In this document: one piece after another, positions 59,773-64,000 of the stretch
Layout: each line of letters starts with the position of its first letter
Position numbering within the stretch: the first letter of the stretch is position 1
Assembly: GCF_038396615.1 (NCBI RefSeq)
Contig: NZ_CP121689.1
Span: 1,066,001 to 1,130,000 of the forward strand
Direction of reading: 5' to 3'
Length of the DNA: 64,000 bases
Origin: Thermatribacter velox
Lineage (GTDB): Bacteria; Atribacterota; Atribacteria; Atribacterales; Thermatribacteraceae
Position numbers and translations under genes: made by a program
The notes under the pieces: generated by a model
Seen by the model: the letters and a program-made list of their open reading frames with translations, nothing else
Databases searched by the model: none
What the model was told of the DNA's origin: nothing

Positions 59773-61086
59773 ATGATAGAAAACCATATTACGCTTAAGA
59801 AATCCGAAATGCCCACTGTTTGGTACAACATTTTGCCAGATCTTCCCCGCCCCCTGGATCCCCCTTTGCATCCTTTAACCAAGCAGCCGGTGGCACCGCA
59901 AGATCTCGAACCCATTTTTCCACCAAGCCTTATTGCTCAGGAAGTAAGCAGCGAAAACTTCATTGATATCCCAGGGGAAGTTCTGGATATCTACCGTTTA
60001 TGGAGACCCACTCCCTTAATTCGAGCATTGAGACTTGAGAAAGCACTAAGGACTCCTGCTCGCATTTATTACAAGTATGAAGGGGTAAGCCCTGCGGGAA
60101 GCCACAAACCCAATACTGCGGTAGCGCAGGCTTATTACAACAAAAAGGATGGCACCAAAAGATTGACTACCGAGACTGGAGCTGGGCAGTGGGGTTCGGC
60201 ACTGGCCATGGCCTGCCAGTTTTTTGGCATAGAGTGTACGGTGTATATGGTCAAGGTGAGCTACGAACAAAAACCTTACCGCAAAGTCCTTATGCAGACC
60301 TGGGGCGCAAGTGTATTTCCCAGTCCCAGCGAGCGTACTAAAGCAGGAAGGGATATTTTAGCTAAAGACCCCAATTCCCTCGGTAGTCTGGGTATCGCCA
60401 TTAGCGAGGCCATTGAGGATGCAGTTAACACCCCCAATTCCAAATACAGCCTGGGAAGCGTTTTGAACCACGTTTTATTGCATCAAACCATAATTGGTGA
60501 GGAAGCTCGCTTGCAGCTTGAGAAGGCAGGAGAGTCTTTTCCGGACATTGTCATTGGTTGCGTAGGTGGAGGAAGTAACTTTGGTGGGATTCTGTTCCCA
60601 TTTATGCGCGATAAACTGAAAGGGACCAGAGATTTTAGGGCCATCGCAGTTGAGCCCGTTGCTTGCTCATCGCTACTTAAGGGTAAATACGATTACGATT
60701 ATGGAGATGTAGCCAAAAACACGCCGCTTTTGAAAATGCACACCTTAGGGCATGATTTCATACCTCCTGCCATTCACGCTGGAGGCTTGCGCTATCACGG
60801 CATGGCACCCATTATAAGCCTTCTTTACGACACAGGATACATCGAGGCTCAGGCCTATCACCAGAGTGAAGTGTTTGAAGCAGCACTGCTTTTTGCCAGG
60901 ACTGAGGGCATCGTCGTGGCACCAGAAAGTGCTCATGCGGTTAAGGCCTGTATTGAGGAAGCGAAAAAATGCGCAGAAAAAGGAGAAGAAAAGGTAATCC
61001 TCTTTAACCTCAGCGGTCACGGCTTCCTGGATTTGGGAGCTTATGATAAATTCCTGAACGAGGGACTCCCTGACGTATCGGAATAA
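59773..61086 (+). CDS. trpB2: Tryptophan synthase beta chain, TrpB2 type
   Basis: A 437-residue PLP enzyme of the stand-alone TrpB2 clade, which is longer at the N-terminus than TrpB1. The PLP lysine is in [15 protein letters not shown], the phosphate-binding loop is [11 protein letters not shown], and [12 protein letters not shown] is the catalytic Glu region. The C-terminal [13 protein letters not shown] binds PLP N1. No trpA is next to it. In this position it most likely condenses indole with serine to give Trp, so the T-box operon would import and make tryptophan. AAAGGAGG is 7 bases before ATG. Confidence 0.95.
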   Translation: MIENHITLKKSEMPTVWYNILPDLPRPLDPPLHPLTKQPVAPQDLEPIFPPSLIAQEVSSENFIDIPGEVLDIYRLWRPTPLIRALRLEKALRTPARIYYKYEGVSPAGSHKPNTAVAQAYYNKKDGTKRLTTETGAGQWGSALAMACQFFGIECTVYMVKVSYEQKPYRKVLMQTWGASVFPSPSERTKAGRDILAKDPNSLGSLGIAISEAIEDAVNTPNSKYSLGSVLNHVLLHQTIIGEEARLQLEKAGESFPDIVIGCVGGGSNFGGILFPFMRDKLKGTRDFRAIAVEPVACSSLLKGKYDYDYGDVAKNTPLLKMHTLGHDFIPPAIHAGGLRYHGMAPIISLLYDTGYIEAQAYHQSEVFEAALLFARTEGIVVAPESAHAVKACIEEAKKCAEKGEEKVILFNLSGHGFLDLGAYDKFLNEGLPDVSE

Positions 61087-61093
61087 AATGAAT

Positions 61094-61122
61094 GTCCGGG
61101 TCCCCAACGGCCCGGACTTTTT
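61094..61122 (+). terminator. Intrinsic terminator of the trp operon
   Basis: GTCCGGG (61094-61100) and CCCGGAC (61111-61117) form a 7-bp stem around a 10-base loop, followed by T5 (61118-61122). It is 7 bases past the trpB2 stop. The next gene's ATG at 61126 is only 4 bases from the U-tract. Confidence 0.85.
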
Positions 61123-61125
61123 GCA

Positions 61126-62460
61126 ATGAAAAAGAGAATTCTGGTTGCTAACCCCTGGATTTATGACTTTACAGCGTATGACCTCTGGTTGAAACCTCTG
61201 GGGCTCCTTTTTATTGCTTCACACCTTAAAAACGCAGGTTTTGAGGTTGAACTCCTGGATTGCCTGGACCGCAGTCATCCTGGAATGCCTGATGCAAGCA
61301 ACAGGGGTCCGAAACGCCTACGCGAGTTTGGTTGCGGTGGGTATTACAAAGAAATCCTTCCCCGTCCGGATTGCTTGAGAAACATTCCCCGTCACTTTGG
61401 AAGGTTTGGCATTCCTCTTTCGGAGGTAAAAAAAGACCTGAGCCAGCGAAAACCCTTTGACGTTGCGTTTATAACCTGTGGAATGACCTACTGGTATCCA
61501 GGAGCAGTGCTTTTGAAAGAAGTAATCAAGGAAATCTGGCCATCCTGTCAGGTAGTACTGGGAGGTATTTACCCTGCCTTGTGTCCAGAGCACGCAAAAA
61601 AGTGGGGATTCGATGCAGTTATTGCTTCCTGTGACCCTGTCCAGGTACTTCAGGAAGTGGGCATTATCTTAGAAAGTAATCTTCAGGTTCGCACGGCTGA
61701 AGAATTTTTCTCAACATCACCCTGGTACTCGCTTTATAAACGACTCTTTTACGGTGTGATTATAACTTCGGTGGGATGTCCTTTCCACTGCAGCTATTGT
61801 GCTTCGCGTACTCTCTGGCCCTCCTTTCTAAGGAGAGACTCCACTCTGGTTGTGCAGGAAATCGAAACACTTTATCACACTTTTGGAGTCAGGGATTTTG
61901 CATTCTATGACGACGCGCTCCTTTTCCAAGCCCAGGAAGGATTTTTGCAGCTTCTTGAGGAAATAATCAAGCTGGATCTTCCCCTGCGCTTTCATCTGCC
62001 AAACGGTGTACATGCTTGTTTTCTGGAGCCCCAAGTTGCCAGGATGATGTACAGGGCTAACTTTAAAACCCTGAGAATAGCCCTGGAAACAACTTCACCG
62101 GAGATTCAAAAGATAACGGGTAATAAGGTTGATAATCGGACTTTCGAAAGCGCTGTTGCTTCACTGCGGAGGGTCGGCTTCTCACCCCAGGAAATCGAGG
62201 TGTATCTGCTCTTTGGTTTTCCTGGTCCTTCATCTGAAGACTATTTGTCTTCGGTGGAATATGTAAGAAGACTGGGTTTGCGTCCCCGCATTTCTCTCTA
62301 TTCCCCGGTACCGGGGAGTGTGGATTTCGAAAAACTTGCCCGTATTTACCCGGAAATAAGAGATGAGCCACTACTTCACAACAAAATCGCCTATCTCTAT
62401 TACACTGGCCAAAATGAACTCTACGCCACATTGCAAAAATTGTGTTCTCAACCGTTATAA
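61126..62460 (+). CDS. B12-binding-type radical SAM protein
   Basis: A 444-residue protein. About residues 1-160 have the Rossmann-like B12-binding domain layout (RILVANPWIYDFTAYDLWLKPLGLLFIASHLKNAGFEVELLD and QVVLGGIYPAL), though a canonical DxHxxG is not clear (LDRSHPG is near). The radical SAM cluster is Cys218, Cys222 and Cys225 (CPFHCSYCAS). EIYLLFGFPG and RISLYSPVPGS are late TIM-barrel strands typical of the family. ATG 61126 has no Shine-Dalgarno and follows the upstream terminator directly. Substrate is unknown; many homologues modify nucleic acids, lipids or natural products. Confidence 0.82.
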   Translation: MKKRILVANPWIYDFTAYDLWLKPLGLLFIASHLKNAGFEVELLDCLDRSHPGMPDASNRGPKRLREFGCGGYYKEILPRPDCLRNIPRHFGRFGIPLSEVKKDLSQRKPFDVAFITCGMTYWYPGAVLLKEVIKEIWPSCQVVLGGIYPALCPEHAKKWGFDAVIASCDPVQVLQEVGIILESNLQVRTAEEFFSTSPWYSLYKRLFYGVIITSVGCPFHCSYCASRTLWPSFLRRDSTLVVQEIETLYHTFGVRDFAFYDDALLFQAQEGFLQLLEEIIKLDLPLRFHLPNGVHACFLEPQVARMMYRANFKTLRIALETTSPEIQKITGNKVDNRTFESAVASLRRVGFSPQEIEVYLLFGFPGPSSEDYLSSVEYVRRLGLRPRISLYSPVPGSVDFEKLARIYPEIRDEPLLHNKIAYLYYTGQNELYATLQKLCSQPL

Positions 62461-62482
62461 TATTAAAGAGGAGGTGAAAAAG

Positions 62483-63121
62483 ATGAAAATTACCTGGTTT
62501 GGTCATGCTTTTTTCCTGGCGGAGACTGCAGAAGGTATTCGCATAGCCTTTGACCCCTTTGATAGCAGCGTTGGTTATCCTCTTCCGGAAGTTACAGCTG
62601 ACCTTGTTTGTGTGAGTCACGACCACTATGACCACAATAACGTTGCTCTGATTAAAGGGAATCCTCGCATAGTGAATCAAAGTGGAAGTATAAAATATAA
62701 CGGAATCACCATTTCGGCCTTCAAAACCTTTCATGATGAAGAAAGAGGAAGAAAAAGAGGCGAAAACTTGGTGTACAGAGTCGAGGCAGATGGTATTGTG
62801 CTCTTACATCTTGGTGACCTGGGAGATATTCCACCTGCTGGCGAGATAGAAGCTTGGAAACCGGTGGATATCGTCTTTGTGCCAGTAGGGGGAGTGTATA
62901 CCATCGATCATAACCAAGCGCACCGGTTAGTTACTCAAATCAACCCCCGTGTTATAGTGCCCATGCATTATAAAACACCATACCTTAGTTTTGCCCTTAA
63001 CGCAGTTGACCCTTTCTTGAAATTATTTCCCAGGGTGCGCCGTTTTGAAACTTCCACCCTGGAAGTTACTAAGGAAAGTTTGCCTCAGCAGGAAGAAGTG
63101 TGGCTACCCAAAGTTCCTTAA
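62483..63121 (+). CDS. Metallo-beta-lactamase-fold hydrolase (UPF0173/YtkL-like)
   Basis: A 212-residue MBL-fold protein. It contains WFGHAFFLAE near the start, SHDHYDHNN as the HxHxDH metal motif (about residues 47-54), LLHLGDLG and a final VPMHYKTP histidine. These match the YtkL/UPF0173 group of metal-dependent hydrolases, whose substrates are not established. ATG 62483 is preceded by GAGGAGGTG 7 bases upstream; a longer open frame beginning at 62363 overlaps the radical SAM gene and is not used. It is co-directional with the radical SAM gene, 22 bases downstream. Confidence 0.88.
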   Translation: MKITWFGHAFFLAETAEGIRIAFDPFDSSVGYPLPEVTADLVCVSHDHYDHNNVALIKGNPRIVNQSGSIKYNGITISAFKTFHDEERGRKRGENLVYRVEADGIVLLHLGDLGDIPPAGEIEAWKPVDIVFVPVGGVYTIDHNQAHRLVTQINPRVIVPMHYKTPYLSFALNAVDPFLKLFPRVRRFETSTLEVTKESLPQQEEVWLPKVP

Positions 63122-63137
63122 AAAAAACCACAAAAAC

Positions 63138-63166
63138 TTGCTAAGTGTGCATCAGGTTGGTAGAAT
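63138..63166 (+). promoter_or_regulatory. Promoter of the ferredoxin/[FeFe] hydrogenase-like genes
   Basis: TTGCTA (63138-63143) and TAGAAT (63161-63166) have a 17-base spacer. The predicted start near 63173 gives a leader of about 68 bases to the ATG at 63241. No terminator-like structure lies in the leader. Confidence 0.5.
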
Positions 63167-63240
63167 ATAGGGCTGTGCATTCTGGTTAAAAGCTTTAGAG
63201 TGAAAAGTGTCTAAATTTATTTTTGTCAAGGAGCGTGAAA

Positions 63241-63504
63241 ATGTTCACGATTAGTGTTTGTGTGGGAAGTTCCTGCCACCTTAAGGGAGCTTACGAAATA
63301 ATCAAGATATGCCAGGAGCTCCTCGAAAAACACCAGCTTGAGGGAAAAGTGGAGCTTAAAGGAACTTTCTGTTGCGGCAAGTGCAGTGAACAGGGAGTAA
63401 CAGTAATCATCAATGGAGAAACACTGAGCGGTGTCTTGCCTTCCAATTTTGAAGAAGTTTTCCAAGAAAAAGTGTTGAAGGAAATCCAAAATGAGCGTCA
63501 TTAA
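63241..63504 (+). CDS. Thioredoxin-like [2Fe-2S] ferredoxin (NuoE-like)
   Basis: An 87-residue protein of the NuoE/thioredoxin-like 2Fe-2S fold. The four cluster cysteines are visible as CVGSSCHLKGA (about residues 7-12) and FCCGKCSEQGVTV (about 46-50). The ATG at 63241 has AGGAGCG 5 bases upstream. It overlaps the [FeFe]-hydrogenase-like gene by 14 bases and is expected to pass electrons to or from it. Stand-alone NuoE-like ferredoxins of this kind regularly accompany sensory [FeFe]-hydrogenase modules. Confidence 0.9.
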   Translation: MFTISVCVGSSCHLKGAYEIIKICQELLEKHQLEGKVELKGTFCCGKCSEQGVTVIINGETLSGVLPSNFEEVFQEKVLKEIQNERH

Positions 63505-64000
63505 AACCGAGGTAACCAGCTGTCGGGATTGTTATAAGTGTGTGCGTCATTGCCCGGTCAAAGCCATCAGGGTGAGTATGGGCCATGCCGAGATAGTTGA
63601 CGAGCGGTGCATTAAAGACGGACGCTGTTTGAACATTTGTCCTCAGGGAGCCAAAGTGGTGCGCAAGGACGTGGAGAAAGCAATTGCCCTTTTGAAAAAT
63701 AAAGAAAAAGTGGTCGTGAGTCTTGCTCCTTCCTTTGTAGCTGCCTTTCCAGAAATAAGCCCTGGTCAACTGGTTAGTGGCTTGAAAAGACTGGGTTTCC
63801 AGGAAATCCGCGAAACGGCAGAAGGTGCAGAGTGGGTAGCTCTGGAGCATGCACTCCTGGTGCAAGAAAAGAAGGGGCCTTTTATTTCCAGCTCCTGTCC
63901 TGCAATTAACGCCCTAATCTACACCTATTACCCTCAGTACATTGATTACCTGGCTCCGGTGGTTTCGCCAATGATTGCTCATGCCAGGATTCTCAGGAAA
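63491..64000 (+). CDS. [FeFe]-hydrogenase large-subunit-like protein, sensory type (N-terminal part)
   Basis: The frame is open to the window edge (170 codons visible, partial). Two 4Fe-4S motifs come first: Cys11, Cys14, Cys17 and Cys21, then Cys40, Cys46 and Cys50. These are followed by a hydrogenase catalytic-domain start (KVVVSLAPSFVAAF) and an H-cluster L1-like motif ISSSCPAINALI, with YPQYIDYLAPVVSPMIAHAR after it. Catalytic HydA has TSCCPGW at this place. The SCPAI variant is typical of HsfB or group C/D sensor [FeFe] hydrogenases. ATG 63491 lies in the ferredoxin gene. Its presence gives a possible client for the HydE-like enzyme encoded at 41267. Confidence 0.85.
   Translation, partial: MSVIKTEVTSCRDCYKCVRHCPVKAIRVSMGHAEIVDERCIKDGRCLNICPQGAKVVRKDVEKAIALLKNKEKVVVSLAPSFVAAFPEISPGQLVSGLKRLGFQEIRETAEGAEWVALEHALLVQEKKGPFISSSCPAINALIYTYYPQYIDYLAPVVSPMIAHARILRK

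Noticed and set aside
1-64000. CRISPR arrays, rRNA genes and complete insertion sequences
   Set aside because: No regularly spaced direct repeats, rRNA signatures or intact transposase genes with terminal repeats were seen.

Overview
The window reads as ordinary chromosome of an anaerobic, probably thermophilic, diderm bacterium. Anaerobic metabolism is indicated by a 2-oxoacid:ferredoxin oxidoreductase, a cytoplasmic group 3b-type [NiFe] hydrogenase (sulfhydrogenase type), an [FeFe]-hydrogenase-related protein at the right edge and four or more Fe-S or radical-SAM proteins. An outer membrane is suggested by an ExbB/ExbD/TonB-like motor, RseB- and DegP-like envelope-stress proteins and Lgt. 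Gene orders such as tmk-darA-holB-ricT and a Trp T-box are otherwise Firmicutes-like. This mixture fits Atribacterota (OP9/JS1) best, but that assignment is inference from gene content and was not tested by a search.

Layout. 1-1350: end of a 2-oxoacid:ferredoxin oxidoreductase operon. 1350-7400 (minus strand): UspA, a carbohydrate ABC transporter without its own ATPase, PII and an ammonium transporter preceded by a promoter, structured leader and terminator. 7566-12144: purine cluster (zinc-ribbon protein, purB, purM, purN, purD). 12211-15090 (minus): SPASM-like radical SAM protein, family 4/5 uracil-DNA glycosylase, metallophosphoesterase. 15277-19646: R3H ATPase, tmk, c-di-AMP receptor, holB, ricT. 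19710-23187: a sigma-E-like module (ECF sigma, zinc anti-sigma, RseB-like, DegP). 23208-31147: rsmI, an orphan pstB, then a large TPR protein with TolQ/ExbB, TolR/ExbD and a TonB-like N-terminus fused to a DUF3048 domain. 31144-36326: lgt, xerD-type recombinase, purine/MTA-type phosphorylase, small membrane protein, mtnA, eRF1-like protein.

36541-45212 is the hydrogenase operon: hydBGDA, a maturation endopeptidase, a HypA homologue lacking its zinc finger, a HypC domain fused to a HydE-like radical SAM enzyme, and a metallopeptidase with a beta-propeller. The HypC-HydE fusion is the most striking protein in the window because it joins a [NiFe] scaffold chaperone to an enzyme type known from [FeFe] cofactor assembly. 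At 45364-45550 a strong promoter, multiple hairpins, a 10-bp closing helix and a U-tract define a structured RNA of about 187 nt that I cannot assign to a known family.

45613-48136: pgi (minus), purE and tRNA-Arg(TCG). 48230-51316 (minus): a DpnII-like restriction-modification cassette beside the tRNA, followed by decayed DNA with a possible transposase remnant. 52241-56547: COG2407 sugar isomerase, a phosphomannose-isomerase-type cupin, a GT4 glycosyltransferase and an alpha/alpha-toroid protein. 56660-61122: a tryptophan-specific T-box controlling a TrpXYZ-type ABC transporter and trpB2. 61126-64000: B12-type radical SAM protein, metallo-beta-lactamase-fold hydrolase, thioredoxin-like [2Fe-2S] ferredoxin and the start of a sensory-type [FeFe]-hydrogenase homologue.
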